Part shown: positions 24,432 to 38,600 of the stretch, one piece after another | How the letters are laid out: every line of letters starts with the position of its first letter | How positions within the stretch are numbered: the first letter of the stretch is position 1 | Origin: Rhabdornis inornatus | Taxonomy: Eukaryota; Chordata; Aves; Passeriformes; Rhabdornithidae | NCBI GenBank assembly: GCA_013397075.1 | Contig: VWZS01007655.1 | Location: forward strand, 1,325,838-1,389,837 | DNA: 64,000 nucleotides | Direction of reading: 5' to 3' | Notes under the pieces: generated by a model | Told to the model about the DNA's origin: nothing | The model's database searches: none | Seen by the model: only the letters and a program-made list of their open reading frames with translations | Position numbers and translations under genes: made by a program

Positions 24432-26611
24432 ACAACCCACACACTTCCAATCAAAATGGAGCTCTCTACAGCTCCAGTGAAGACCAGGCAAGTTGGCAAA
24501 CTGTTTACATCAGTGCTCAGCTTTCCAGCTGCCTTGCTGGCAAGCTTCCCAGGTTTTTGGATAGCTGAGTATGAGAGAATTGGGTTCCTGGGAAACCAGT
24601 CTAAAAAAATAGAAAAATGTAATTTTGCACACACTTCAAAGGGAATTGTCTCAGAATTTTCTTCCCCTGAGAAAGTAATTTTTCCCTCATTAGCTTTTCA
24701 TTGCAGTTTGAAACATATATCACATTTATAGGGGATGTTTAGTTTTCCAAGCAAGTCTTTGCAGAAGACCATGATAATATTTTTCAACATTAATTTCCAT
24801 GCTTTTTAATAGAGTGTAAGGACAGAATGTACTAATTCCTGAAGGGTTTGTACAAAAGTTCAGAAATATTCTGAGCTAGTTCTCAAAAGATCACCAAGAG
24901 CTAAGTGGTTCCTGTCAAAGGAAATCTACCTCTTCAGAAGATTTAAGCTTCTCATTACTTTTAAGTAAGATCCTTGGATTTCTTTTATGTAAGAACCTTG
25001 GATTCATGGGGCATTTATTAGGTTTTTTGGAGATGAGGAAAGAGGGCTCTACTAATGACTCTTCTGCTTTCCTGAGAATCTCACTGTGTCTCTCTAGGTG
25101 TGAAATTGTTGCCTGAAGAAACACAAGTGTCGCTTAGGAGAGATTGTTTATGGTTTCTTTTTGGCAGCAATCACACCCTGTTATTTGCAGAAGCAGGGGC
25201 GATGCACTGTGTATTCCTGTTACCTGGTGTGCTTTTACTGGATGTGCTGAATACTTGGGCCTCAGAGAACCCTTCTTCATGCTGTAATCAAAGTGTACTT
25301 AGTGTTCTGATTCAAATGTAGGGCTTTGAATTCAATCAATCTCTCATGTTTATAAGTACAAGTCTTCAAGTCAGGGTGCAAAACCTGGACAGTGTTTTAC
25401 AACTATGTCACACGGCAGGATTTTAGACCATGTTCCAAGCTCTTAAGGCATGTAGATGACACAATAGTAATTTAAGAGCTTCTTTTGGCAGAAAAAAAAT
25501 TTTGAAAAGCCCTCAGAAACTAGACACTGTATAATTATCCATTTTGAATATACTTTTCGTGTAATACTTCCTTTGATGCAGTAAAAATCACAAATAAAAT
25601 CCACTGCAAATGAAAAAGTTTGTTGAGACTCTACTGTTAAATGAGATTTAGCTCTGCTTTTCTAGGAATGGAGCCGAAATAAAAATAGGGTCTGATGGGT
25701 TTTACCAGCTGTGCCCTTTATCATTTATTTTTTCCCTTCCCTGCCATGGAAAAGTTTGCCAGCTTAGATGCCTTTAAGGCAAATGCTAAAAATTGTTTCC
25801 TTTTTTATTTTGAGTATGATTTTTTATTAATTGCAAGAACTGCCTGTTTAATTTGGATTCTGTTTTTCTTATGTAACATTCCCTTTTTACTGGCTCATGA
25901 GGACTTCCCTTCAATAAATTCTGACTAAGTCTGGCTTGTTTAAGATTAAAATGGAGCACTCTGTGAGAAATCTACAAACAGGTATATCTAAAGGATTGAG
26001 GCATTAAACCATTAGAAGAGGCGTCATTAAGAATGAGTCTCTAGGTATTGTCAGCTCTGTACAAAGCCAGTCCCACAGGTCCCTTATTCACAGCTAGGGC
26101 TTAGAGACGCACTGCTAGCAAGGACCAGGGCAGGCTTCACCTCCTCTTTAGTTTTGGAAATGTAGTGAATTATTTTGAGAAAATTCATGAATTTGGCTTT
26201 TTCTGTTTAAGGAGGGGAGAGAGAGCTTTATTTTTTTCTTCATGTTTTTGATGTGTTTCTAAAGCCTGGCCTCATTAGTGCTGCGAAAACTTCTGTGGCA
26301 CTGCAGTTCTGTAGGTTTGGAGACTTAACTATAGAGAAATATTAGTTCCTGTTTGACCTGCAACTTCTGGTGGACCCCAATTTCCCGATGGCGATGGAGT
26401 TACGACCACTGCTGATTTATACAGTTTCATGTTATTTGTTAGTAGAATAGCAGAATCTTCTAAGTTGCTAAAATGGAGTTCCTTCTTCTTAATTTTTATG
26501 TACCTGCATCTGTTTTGTAACCAGGTCTGTAATCAGTCTTCCTTTAACATATTAATGAAGCAGTAGGGACAAAAATAAGGAATATTTCATCCTTCAAACC
26601 AAGGACTTGTC

Positions 26612-26685
26612 ATGTCTTATTACCACAATGAAGCCTTTGAAAATCCAGACTACCACTTCTCAGAGACACTGGAAATTGATAGAAG
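26612..26685 (+). CDS. TMC5: TMC5 first coding exon
   Basis: 74 nt; encodes MSYYHNEAFENPDYHFSETL and ends in phase 2 at donor GTGAGT. The NPDY motif recalls the start of human TMC5. An untranslated exon upstream is likely. Confidence 0.85.
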
Positions 26686-29600
26686 GTGAGTTTATTTAAT
26701 TTTACTGTGTGACTGTGCCATAAGAAATAACGTCATTTATATGCAGAAGATATTTGTTCTCTGGAGTTTTAATTTGTAGATTTATTTTAATCCCTCCTTT
26801 ATGCTTTCATTCTCAGACAAATTTTAAAAACTGTTACCAGGAAGGCAGCATTCAAGGGAAATGGCGTGTTTACTTTTCACATGTTGGATGAATTTCAGTT
26901 AAATGTATTTATAGCATAATGTTGTAAATATTTTTTAGTTCCAGTAATTTTCACAATGGGCTTTAACCTTGGATATCTTTGTTTTCTAAGCAGGTATTCC
27001 CGTTTAGTTAGAGTCTAAGCTAACTTCAGGTGGAGAAAATTTTAGCCTTCCTAATTCATTTGATGACCAAATAAGAATTACGGTGTTGAAGTTCTAGACA
27101 CAAAATACCTCTCAGTATCACAGTTTGTTTTACAACATACTCAAATTTGATGATAATAGGTGGCAAATTATCCAGAATACCTATTGAGGGTTTTTATTAC
27201 AGTCAGGATTTATTTTTTTTTTAAATTGCTTACACAGGGGGAGTTCTCAAAGGAATCCACTCTCTCACCAAACTCCTTATGATTCATCTCTGCATGATTC
27301 CTATGGAGAACACAGAGGGAGGGAGCAGAACTACCCTGTGGCCATCCCAATGGCCTCCCTGGGACCTGGCTCTGACTACAACCAGGATTTACCCAGCACA
27401 AGTCCACATGGAAATTTCACAGGTATGTAGTTTCTCATGTGACCGGTTTAGAGAATCCCTGGAACAAATAACAGTTGGCTCTGTCCCAAGGGAGTCCTGC
27501 AGCTCTGCAAAGCTCAACTCTGTAAATATTTTTAGCTTTTTTTTTTTTTAAGCAGTTCAGGTGTTTTATAAGAAAATCCATTAGTCTGTCGTATTAACAG
27601 ATCAATAAATATTGTCTTGTATGGACTGAGTAAGTTGTTGAGTGGAGTGGAATATGGGAGTTTTGTTGAGGGAATAGGTTGCTGTGTTGGCAGTAGATCT
27701 GTATTTTGTCATAGGGTTGGCATTCCGTGTCTGTAAATAGCCCATAGCAGTTTGCAACTTTGTGTAACTCTGATTCCTTTCAATAGACAATCTTTCCTTT
27801 GAGCCTGAGCCAGAACTGACTTACACCCCACATTCTACCTTCCATCTGCTGGATTATCCCTATACTCATGGAATTTCCAGTGGATCAGAAGGTAAGGATT
27901 GTGATGCATCACAATATTGCATGTCAATCTCACCCTCCATAAAATAATACTAATAAATATTTTAAAGCATTCTTGTTCAGGTGTGAATATCTTCATGCAA
28001 TAAAACTAGTCATAAACAGGGCCCTTCCAGCTCATCTCCAGAGAGATGAGTTCCACACTGGGATGTGACACTGGGCTTGGCATTAGCTTACTGGGAAGAC
28101 CAGGCAAGGACAGCTGTGGCTAAACTCATCTGTGTCATGGCTGGAAGGCAGATGCTTGAAGGAGTGTAGTCATCTTTGTTTGAATAAGTGGATGAAAGGA
28201 GGTGGAGAGAGCAGCTGCATTTTGGCACCAGGGAAATGGGAGTTTGGCATATAACTTACTCAGTATGATGGAGCTGAAGACTGGGCCCAGTTCCTCTTTT
28301 CCAGCATTTATTGAAAAAGTGCTTGTGGTTGTCAAAGATGACCAGGAAAGAAGTGAGTGGGGGAGTGTATTTTCATGAAGTTAGTGAGATTGAAGGATAG
28401 ACTTTTAACTTGTTCTTTTGAAAGTGAAATTTGAATTTCTGTAGTCAGATTGTCAGAACTATCTGGGCTTCCTAAAGTATGTATGTTATTTAGACAGCTT
28501 CATTCGGAGACGCAACCGCAGACCACCTGATGAGATCTTCACTTCTTCCAGCATGTTTGAAACAGATCCAGTGTGCAGTGAAGGTAAGGGTTTAGACAGG
28601 TGGTTCAAAATTTGACAGTGTCTTGTACAATGATGGTGTGGTTGATGCTGCTCTTAATTTCTCACCAGAATTGCATGTACAGCTCTTCTGTGGTTATGGG
28701 GACAGCTCAGGTTTGTGTTAGGGTAGTAAGTAATTGTTTATGCCCTCCTTACACACTCAAATCCCATGAAAAATGAAATGCAGTGCAGTATGAAGGTGTG
28801 AAATTGTAGAAAGAAATGTTAAGCTCTTTATCAGAATTAGTTTGACCAGCTAATAGATTGCTTTCAGCCACTGTGTCTGGAATTAGCATCAAATTCCAGC
28901 TGTGCAGAAGCAGTCTGATTGTCAGGTCATAGAGGTGTGTCTGTGGCATAGGGAGTGCAAAGTATGGGCACTAACATTAACTAAAATTACAGAAAAATAT
29001 AGCAAAAGTTTAGCTTTCAAGTCAATATGTAGCATCATAGAAGTGTAACTGTCAAACAGTGATCAAGCAATGGACCAGAATCTTGGGGTCTTGTCAGTAT
29101 TTTACTTTCCTTTATATTGCAACTCTTTATATAAACATTATTGGACTACTTACTTGCATTTTATTTAGAGTTCTGAGGGAGCTGAAGATAATCTGGGCAA
29201 TATTATTAAGTCTCAGCTTGCACACCTTGGTAGCAGTGTAAATGGGAGATGTTGTTATTCTATTTCAGGTTGTGTATAAAGATTACTGTATTCTTACCCC
29301 AAAATTTTGTTTTTTTGCATGGGTCTGATGCAGAGGAAGATTTAGTTGGAAGTCTTGCAAGTATGTCCACCAAAGAAAGGATTAAAGTAATCCAGAAGAT
29401 GCCAGAGACCATGAGAAAAAAGAGAGAGATCAGGTAAAAATAAAAGTTTATCTGTTTTGTTTTAAAAACATTTACTTCTAGCAACATCTTACCATCAATT
29501 ATGGGGTTTGACAAACCAAACAAGCTTTGGTTTGTCACTTTATGACAAAGTACTTTTTAATGCACTTTTTAAAAGTTAATGTCTTGTAAGAGAAAATAAT

Positions 29601-32600
29601 TTAATGATGCAGATAAGAAGAATCTCTCATGGTAATTTAAAACAGAATATCAAGGTCCTAACACTTGGTTATAAATGATGACCTGAGATTTATTTTCAAA
29701 GGAAACTTGGATGTTGTTCATTGAAAATGGAGAAGAGACCACAAGATCTCAAGCGTCCTTCTGTCTTCTCACAAAATATATTTAAATTCTGCTGCCAGTG
29801 TGAGTTAGTGGAGGGGTTAGAACATGCTGTCATAGCAGGGACAGGAGCCAAGGTATCAGCTAATATAAAATGAACCAGTAAGAACATCTCCATGTTGTAC
29901 TAATTCTGTTCATGTGCACAGAGGTGAAACTGTATTTGCAGCATCTTCTATGGTTTCTTGATTCAATTACAACTCATACTATAATGCTTGTCACCCCTGC
30001 CCTGCTCTTCCACAGAAATAAAGTTATTCAAGAAATAACAAAAAAAGCAAAGTACCGTGGTGCTCGACCTTCCTGCTGTACACAGTGTCTGCAAGGAGCA
30101 GCAGTGGTAAGTGCCAGAAACTTCTGTCAGTCACAACAGAGCAAACCACTCTAGCTGCAATGTTATCACTGTCTCCAGAGGAATCTGGTGTCTTGTTTCA
30201 TGTTACTTACCAAAGATCCAGTTAGTTGCTGCAGTGTTCATTAATAATGACTTGCACTGCAGTAGCTCTTAGGAACACCAGTTAACCATCTTATGGTGCA
30301 TGGAGTGGGGCAAATCCGTTCTTAATATAGAAAATAAACTGTAACATTAAAATGTGAAGCTTTATTATGTGAAATTGAGTCCAGTTTGCTTGCTGAGATT
30401 CATCTGTCTCCTCTTTTTCCCTTCAGTCATTTCGACGATTTGGAAATACCCTTTCAGAACATTTTCACCAGCTGCGGGTATGGCACAAGACTCTGAAGAT
30501 CATTGGTGCTGAGTTTGGAACAAGTGTTCTTTCTTACTTTGTTTTCTTGACATGGCTGATAAATTTTAACATCTTCTCATTCCTCATAAACTTCAGTTTC
30601 ATCACAATTCCTCAGTTTCTTGCAGCAGAACCAAATAACCTTTCATTCACGGGCCTGGAGCTGTTCACTGGAGCTGTAAGTATTTCATCACACCTGTGAT
30701 TTCATGATAAGGAATAGGACAGCTCCCACCTCCAGTAATTGGTCTTCAGATGATGATGCTTTCCACCATGGAAGCAACAGCAAATATTCTGAATTATGTC
30801 CTTGTCTTTTCAGGGTTATTTTCAACAAACAGTGCTCTACTATGGCTTTTATACCAATGCTACAATCAGTAAAATAGAGAATGGTCCATCTTACAACATG
30901 CAGCTGGCCTATATTTTCACTGTTGGAATATATTTTGTCATCTGTTTTCTTATCTTGTTGTTCAGGTAAACTGACTGTGAATTCCTGTTTCTCTTATATT
31001 AATTGGAAAATAGCCACGCGATACAAAACCCCATCCTGTCAACAGTTAGAAGTAATAATTACATAAGTATGTTTCTGTAAGTCCTTATTTACAGGTGTAG
31101 AGTTCAAGTAGAAATTTCTGCTCAAAAGGCAATCTCCAGGAAACAAACCTTTATTATAGAAATTAAAAATAACTGCAAAATAGTGAGGGACATACAGAGA
31201 ATCCCACTTCAAACTGGGGATGTTGTGATCCTGTTTTGTAAGTTGTTGCTCCTAACATTGTTTCTTATTGATGTGGCCTTCCAGAGGTAAAGATTTTCAG
31301 CAACAATCTTGAGATGGAAATGGTAGAGTTTCTTACATACGTTGTTGTATGTGACATGCTCAGACATAGGTCCAATAAACTTGTGGTGGGATGGAAAAGC
31401 TGACAAATATCCCTCCTTGCCCTGCTGTACAGACTTGATGCATCTCCCTGTCACACATCTGACCAATTTAATTTTCATTGCAGCATGGCAAAATTCTTCT
31501 CCAAGAACTTCGTTAACCTTCAGGAATTCTCTGTGAGTGCCAGCAAGCTGCTCTGCGCTTGGGACTTCAATATAACCAATGAAAAAGCTGTGAAGCTGAA
31601 ACAAAAGAATCTCCACACACAAATAAAGGTACAAACCACAGGAGGTACAAAACTGGTGTGCTTGAGTCATTCTGTTAGAGACTTAGTTGTGCATACAAAT
31701 TTGTGTGTGCACATATCTCTGTCAGAGTGACACAAGTGTGCTAGTCCTGTGCTAAGAGATTTAAATCTTCCTGACTTCCTGAGTTTCATTTGGTCTCAGC
31801 TCCCGGCATTGGCTTAGCTACTTGTTTTCCTTTTCTATTTAAGCTACATATAAATATTTGTATGCTTCTGTTCTATTGAATGAGTCTCTGTGACTATTAA
31901 ATATTTTCCATACAGAGTATTTATTCTGGTTTCTCTCCTTCCTGCTATTTAAATATTTTATAAACAAAAGGCAGGCTGGAAATGCTATCTGTGAAACTTG
32001 ACTTCTAGGGTAGGAACACAAAGTTGCCCAGTAAATGTTCCTAGGATATTACTCTGCCCATCTTCTAGAGCAATAATCTTCCACTCAGTTTCTCAGGCAA
32101 TTCCTTGAAACAAGTTTTGCCTTATGCTGTTGACTAAGAACTTTTTCACTAAGAGTTGTTTCTTTGCAGGAAGGCCTCAGTGAAGTAAACAAAGAAGTTC
32201 TAAATTTTTCTGCAATGGAGAGAGTTCTTCGTATTGCTATGCATCTTCTTGCTTGGGTTGCTTCCCTGGGAACAGCAGTAGCTGCTTGTACTGGTGTTTA
32301 CTTCCTCTCCATTAATAACCTCGAGGTAAGGCCAGAATTTGCATTTTTCCATGTAGGTATTTCACACTGAGCACGAGCAGTGGTCTGTTCACTACAAGGA
32401 GCACAGGGAAGCAGAGCTGTGGTTGCTGCCAGAGCACACACGAATTCTGCTGGACCTAAAGAGCTGCTTTGCAAGGCCTGCCCCACTGGGGACTATGGCA
32501 AGAATGTGGGACCCGAGGGGTCTGAGCAAATCTCCCTCCTCTCTGCAGCAGCTGCTTGCCTGGGCCAATGGTCAGCTTAGGGACAATGCATCTGGTGACC

Positions 32601-35600
32601 TGGGGAGAAATAAGAAGAAGCAGCCCCAGCAAGACCTGCCCCTTCTTTCCCAGGAGCTGCATTTGATCTGTGACTCCTCCCCTAGGTCCAACAGAATTTA
32701 GGGGAAGGGGAGAAGGTCACTGTGCTGCTGCTCGTGGGCCCATAAAACATGACAGTCTCTAACCCAAGAATACGCAGGGAGGTGAGCCAGGGGGCTTCCC
32801 TGTGGACACACCTTGAGGCAGCATTTTCATTAAGGCTCTAAATTTGAGTTGTTTGATTATGTTTTTTTCCTCTCTAAGCTGTTTATGAAAGGGCATAGAA
32901 ATGACCTAGAGAGCCAAGCTGCCATGTTGGTGCTACCTGTGATTGTATCTATCCTCAACACATTGATCCCATTCTTCTTCTCCTGGCTTGGGCACCTGGA
33001 GAAGTTTCAGACTCCTGGACAGCACATATATGTCACTATTACCAGGTATTTCTTGCTGCCACCTCTTAGTGCTTTGGGCATGAAGTTCTCTGAGTTCTTT
33101 TTGATACAAAACTGTGTCTGGGTGGTGGTGGTGGGGAATAGAGAGCTATGGAGGAAAATTCATTTTCTCCAAAGGCTTCTGTACACTCTTGTCTTCATGA
33201 CCTTTAGTCTTTCATGAGCTTTTGGGATGTTAATAGCTCTGCATGAGGATGAGGAATGGTTTCCCTCCCAGCTGGGTGTACTGTGACACTGGGCTTGTAG
33301 CATTCCTTGATGGCCCCTGGGCTATTGGCCCCTCCCCAGGAAAGGAAGAGAAGTAGAGAGGACTGAGGTCATCTCCCTTAAAAACAGATGCCTGGAATTT
33401 ACAGTGTCTAAGCCCTGGTGTCCCTCAGCCCTCCCTCCCCTGAGGAGCCCCCACTCCCAGCCAGCAGCCTGTTAAGCAGATGTCGTGCCAAAGTTGTCAT
33501 GCCCAGCTCCCCTTATGCCAGGACAATAGAACAATGCCTCACCTGACCTCCCAGGAGAGCTCCTGTTAGTCCTGGCACTCTGCAGTGCCAAGAGGAGGTA
33601 AACAATTGTAACCAGTGGTCATCCTGCCATCACTCCCTCCAGGTATGGACCAGCTGTTGGTGCAGTTACTGTTACTTCTTCTTTTTAGGAATATTATCCT
33701 GAAAATATCAATTGTTGGAATACTGTGCTACTACTGGCTTAACGTTGTGGCTACCTCAGAGTCACAGGTAAAATTTCAAGAACACAACTCTGACTTACAG
33801 TGCCAGGTTAGGAACCACTTGGATAAGAGGCTTGCTTCAGCAAAGAGAAGCATGTGTGGTGTCTTGGGAAGCTGAGTTTTCTACCCTAACAGTTTTTATT
33901 AGCAGCTTGAGAGAAATCAACTGTAGAAAAAAATGAATGGTCCAGCTCCAGTCTCAGCTGGATGGCAGCGTTGTTCCCTGAGAAGTCAACTGTGATTTGC
34001 CAGGCTGCTAGAATATATTTGATCAAAATTTCAGATCTTTGATCAAGTTTCAGATGCCCAAGCATTTGGAAACAATGTTTAAATCACATCATATTTAACT
34101 TCTAGTATGATTTTGTTTTTTTTTTCCTTCTGTTTCTTAAAGTGCTGGGAAACTTTGGTTGGCCAAGATATCTATCGTCTTGTTCTAGTTGACTTCATAT
34201 TTTGTTTGCTTGGCTCTTTCTTTGGAGAGTTTTTACGAAGGTGAGTACTACTTTTCTAATCTTGTTTTCATTCATTAACCAAAGATATTATCTGTTTTCT
34301 CCATGTGAGAAAAGTCCAGCAGAAGCATATCTGTGGCATCACTGAAGTTTCCTTGACTTTCCCTACCAGGCAGAGTCTCTGTGTACATGCCTTGTGTATA
34401 TTGCTGTTCCTCCCTAGAAGGATGTCAGTGGGTCCTTTTTCCCTTTGGAGGTGGAAACACGTGCAGAGAGCAAGCCACATTCTACTCTCATGGATTTCCT
34501 GAGAGTGAGGTGACAATTATCTCAAACACAAACCCACCTTTTCTGCATAAGTATGGGCACACTACTGCCTTTCCTTGGTGTACCCCACTGTGATTTTTTC
34601 CCTCTTAGTTATGTCACTATGGTGTCCACAAGTTTAAAATCTGATTTTCAGTCTTATTAAGCGTATAATGAGTCTCTCAAATGTAGAGGTCTGCGGCATG
34701 ATAAATGAGAAGGTACTGTGGACTGGATGTCAATATAGCTCTGTATGTAAGGAAGAAGTCATTTACTTCTGACATCTACTGTGTGAACCTTCCTAGTGCC
34801 AAACATTGCTTATGGCTTAGGCAATATTTAAGTGCTTGCCAGCTCTACAGAACATTTAGATCCCTGGCCATACTTCTGTGTAAGAGGTCTATTGTTTGCT
34901 CTCTGCCCATGATTTGAACAAGACTGGTTTACAAGGTAGGGCTTTGTTAACTTTTTGCTAAGTTAATACAAAACAATGTTGAGAAGCTCTTGAAGACTTT
35001 TCTTCCATGGCTCTTGCCAGTGTACTTTAATCCTCCTGTTCTTGTTGAGTAGGGAACTACCTCCCAGCAAAAGGTCACAGAACTAAAACTGCAATGTCAG
35101 CTGTGATAATTGACCTCCTCTAAGTTGGGCAAAAGCACCTGACGTAGATGTGTGAAAGGTTAAAAGTACAATTGCTTGTATTTAATATTTTGTTCTCAGA
35201 GTAACCTCCTGAAAGCCCATCTCTGATGATGCAGTTGATAAGGTGGTTTCAAGATGTGGTAATTACAAAAATCTTTATTGCTTTCACTACAACAAGCAAA
35301 AAACTGTGTCTCCCCAGCTCAGGAAAAATGAGCTAAACGACTAAAAGGGATTGTTGGTCCTCAGTAGGAATCCTCTCAGTACTTGCTTACCTGTCTGTTT
35401 CAGCTCCTTGCAACCTCAGTTACTTTAAAGTAGGATGTATTTGAGGGTACATTAAGAGTATCAGTTAAGAGTATAAAAAAATTCTTTTTTTATTGAGGCT
35501 GAAAATTCTCAGGACCTGAAAAAGCTGTTACAGTTTTGTACTGAAGCCCCTTGACATTTCAACTACTTAAGCACAAGGATGCTTGTGCTTAAAGTAACAA

Positions 35601-38600
35601 GTAGTTACTATAGTATAGATATGTACTGATACAGTAAGAAATCCTTGTTGGTTTTCTGTTTCAGTTGTATGAAATATATATCAGGTCTTTCTTCCACTCT
35701 GCTTTGTTCTATGGGGATTTTTTTTCTTTTGCCAAATTGTTTAATTTTTGCTGTGCTGTCTAATGAATGTGCTGTGGCTGTTTTGCATGACACTAATGCA
35801 GCCTTTAAATAATTTGTCACTAATGCTTGTATTCGGAAGGTCATTTACAGGGATTTCTACAGAGGACTTTATCGTTTAGCAAATGCTATTGCACTATAGT
35901 TTTTTGTTTCCCTCCCCAGAATTATTGGAACTACAGTCTGCCTGAACCTGGGGCTGCCAGAATTTGATATTGGACGAAATGTTTTAGATTTGATCTATGC
36001 ACAAACTTTGACCTGGTAAGTGTTAAATTTGCAGCCAAAGTTTCATTTGCATTTGCATGAATATCATGGAAAAATTCTTATTCTGGTGTTTGTGGGTGCT
36101 TCCCAGAAAGAACAGGATAAATGACTGGGAGGTGAGCAGTTCAGTGCCTTTGCTAAGAACTGTGGCTTGCCAAAGTAATTGTGTGGGCAGTAACAATAAC
36201 TTCAGTCAGTAGTTTACCCGGTGGCCATCTGGTCTGGGAGAAACCTGATAGGTTCCTGCAGGAATATCCTGGAGTTTTGTTTACTTCCCCACTGGGATGA
36301 TATTTTTGTTGAAATAGTCTCAGCATTAAACACTTGAAAAGATGCCTTATTTCCAAGAATGAGTATGCTACTCCAATTGAAAGGGGATTCTGCAGATCTG
36401 TACATAGATGTGTGTGTTTGAAATTGCATATTTTCCAAGGTGGATTTATTGCTAGAGGATCGAGAGAAACAAAATCACATTTCCAAATAAATCCCACGCT
36501 ATCTGTATATGAAGTTATTGTGGTATTTTTCTGCTTTCAGTGCACTGAGAACTGAATGGTGAACAGTGAAGATGTAACTTTTTTCTCCTATAAATCCTTT
36601 CTTGTAGGATTGGTATCCTGTTCTCACCCCTGTTGCCTGGTATCCAGATGATAGCATTTTTTATAGTATTTTTTGTGAAAAAGGTAACAAACTTAATATG
36701 TGTTCATAATAGATAATAAAGTAGTAAAATTAAAGGCTGGATAACTAACAGCAGACAAGTGCATATGTCAATATAGACACTCAGCCTGTGGCTATGACTT
36801 TTGCCTTCCAGTGACTCCCCAGCAGCTCCCACCTGTGAAGTTATCTCAGTGTAAGCAGAGTGATTCAGCTAAAGATCATGGCAGAAATGTCTTCTTTTCA
36901 GAATTCTTTGTCTCAGTAGAATGACCAGATGAGAAGTTATTTATTGAGTCATGAAGCAATTTGTAGTGTTGAATGTAGAAGTACAAAGCTGTAAGTAGAA
37001 GGATGGATTCAAATTTCCCTGAATCATGAGTTTGCATATGCTACAAAAGCAAACTCTGCCCAACAGACTTCTGAAGAACCCATCAGCACCTCATTTTGCC
37101 TCTTACTATAAACCACACAATATCTATCAAATTCACATTAAAGTTGTTCTTGGAAACTTTTGATAGATGCTATTTCAGTAATTTCAGTGGGATTGACTTA
37201 AAAACCAAGCTGAAGTGACAGCATTCCAAAGTACCTTCATCTCTTTAAAGGTCAGTCTGATGAGGAATTGCCAGCCCCCTCGCAAAGTCTGGAGAACTTC
37301 TCAAATGATGACATCCTTCATTTTCCTGCTGTTTTGTCCTTCCTTCCTTGGAGTCCTGTCTGTCATTGGAGTCACTGTCTGGAGGTATGGCACATCGCTG
37401 GCATTCAGGCCTACTAAATGATGCTGTGTAACCTGATACCAGGCAGATGAGTCTGCATTTCTCTATAATAGAAGTTGTATTAATTGCTGGTGGAAGGTTT
37501 CAGGTGTTCATGAGGTGCTCTGTATTCTGAAAACAAGGCTTGCTCCAGGGTGTGTTGCTCTGGTCACAGGAAGGAGGGCAGCATGGATACACTTTCCCCT
37601 TGACAATAGTCAGCAACAAGATTTCGATATTTAGTGAGACAGGTGACTACACATGAAACGAGATGGGATGAAAGCTATCAGAGCTATCATTTCCAGATGG
37701 CAAGTGGGAATTTCAGACTGTCTGGAGTGGTTCAGTTTCAAAGCCAACACTTTCCTATTTCAGTCTACCTGAAAATGTGCATTCTTATAATGGGCTGCCT
37801 TATTTTACCACATTCTGTTGTTACTGAAGATCTGCAGTGACTCATGTCCCTGAAGGCAAGGTGAAATGAAGTTTCCTTGTGGCGAAATGTTAAAAAAAAA
37901 GCCAGTTTTTCAGTTTCCTGTAGCATGTACTAAGTGATTGACTGTTATATTTATGTCAAGATTGTGCTTACAGGGCTTGGTACTGATCCACTGCAGCAAG
38001 GACTCAGGTCTCACAGCATAGTCTGGGGTAGGCATTTAATGGCTGGAGAGGGACACAAGTTAAAAATTACAGATCATGGAAGTACCCTGGGAGCCCAAAG
38101 AGAGTAGCAGGCTATAGAAAACAGAGGAGCATCTTGATGTACAAAATCACAATATTAATTAATTCACTGGTTAACATACAAAGGTTTAAGTAGCTGTTTT
38201 TCCACACTTTCAGGTTAAAACCTTCAGAAGGATGTGGTCCTTTCAGAGGTTTGTCTTCTATGTATGCTGCAGTTGCTGAGTGGATACAAGTACTGGAAAC
38301 ATACGCTGTCTCGAAATGGGTAGTGTGGATCTACCAAAACTTAATTACAAGTGAACTTTTCTTCTTCATCCTCTCTAGTTTTGTACTGTAAGTATCTGCT
38401 AATGCAAAGAACCAGAAAAAGGACTTAAGTGGGAAAAACTGGCAAGGACAGAGCCATTCTAAGTTATTTTGTTATCTGAAATGCATCTTGTAATGTTGAC
38501 TCACTTAAATGTACCTCTCATCTTGAATACAAGTCCATAAATTTTTGGGTCTTTTCCAAGAGCATGTTTTAAGCAAGTTCACGCATTTGCCATGTTATAA

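Larger units (their letters stand above)
19301..26560. other. Intergenic or TMC5 first intron, no gene recognised
   Basis: No spliced or intronless coding gene recognised on either strand. Contents are a T/G-rich tract near 20322-20420, a 14-bp tandem duplication at 24404-24431, and otherwise unique AT-rich sequence. If the island at 18.9-19.3 kb is the TMC5 promoter, this is mostly intron 1. Confidence 0.55.

Noticed and set aside
31209..31670. 153-codon minus-strand frame
   Set aside because: It is antisense to TMC5 exon 9 and adjoining intron; the plus strand carries the conserved coding sequence.
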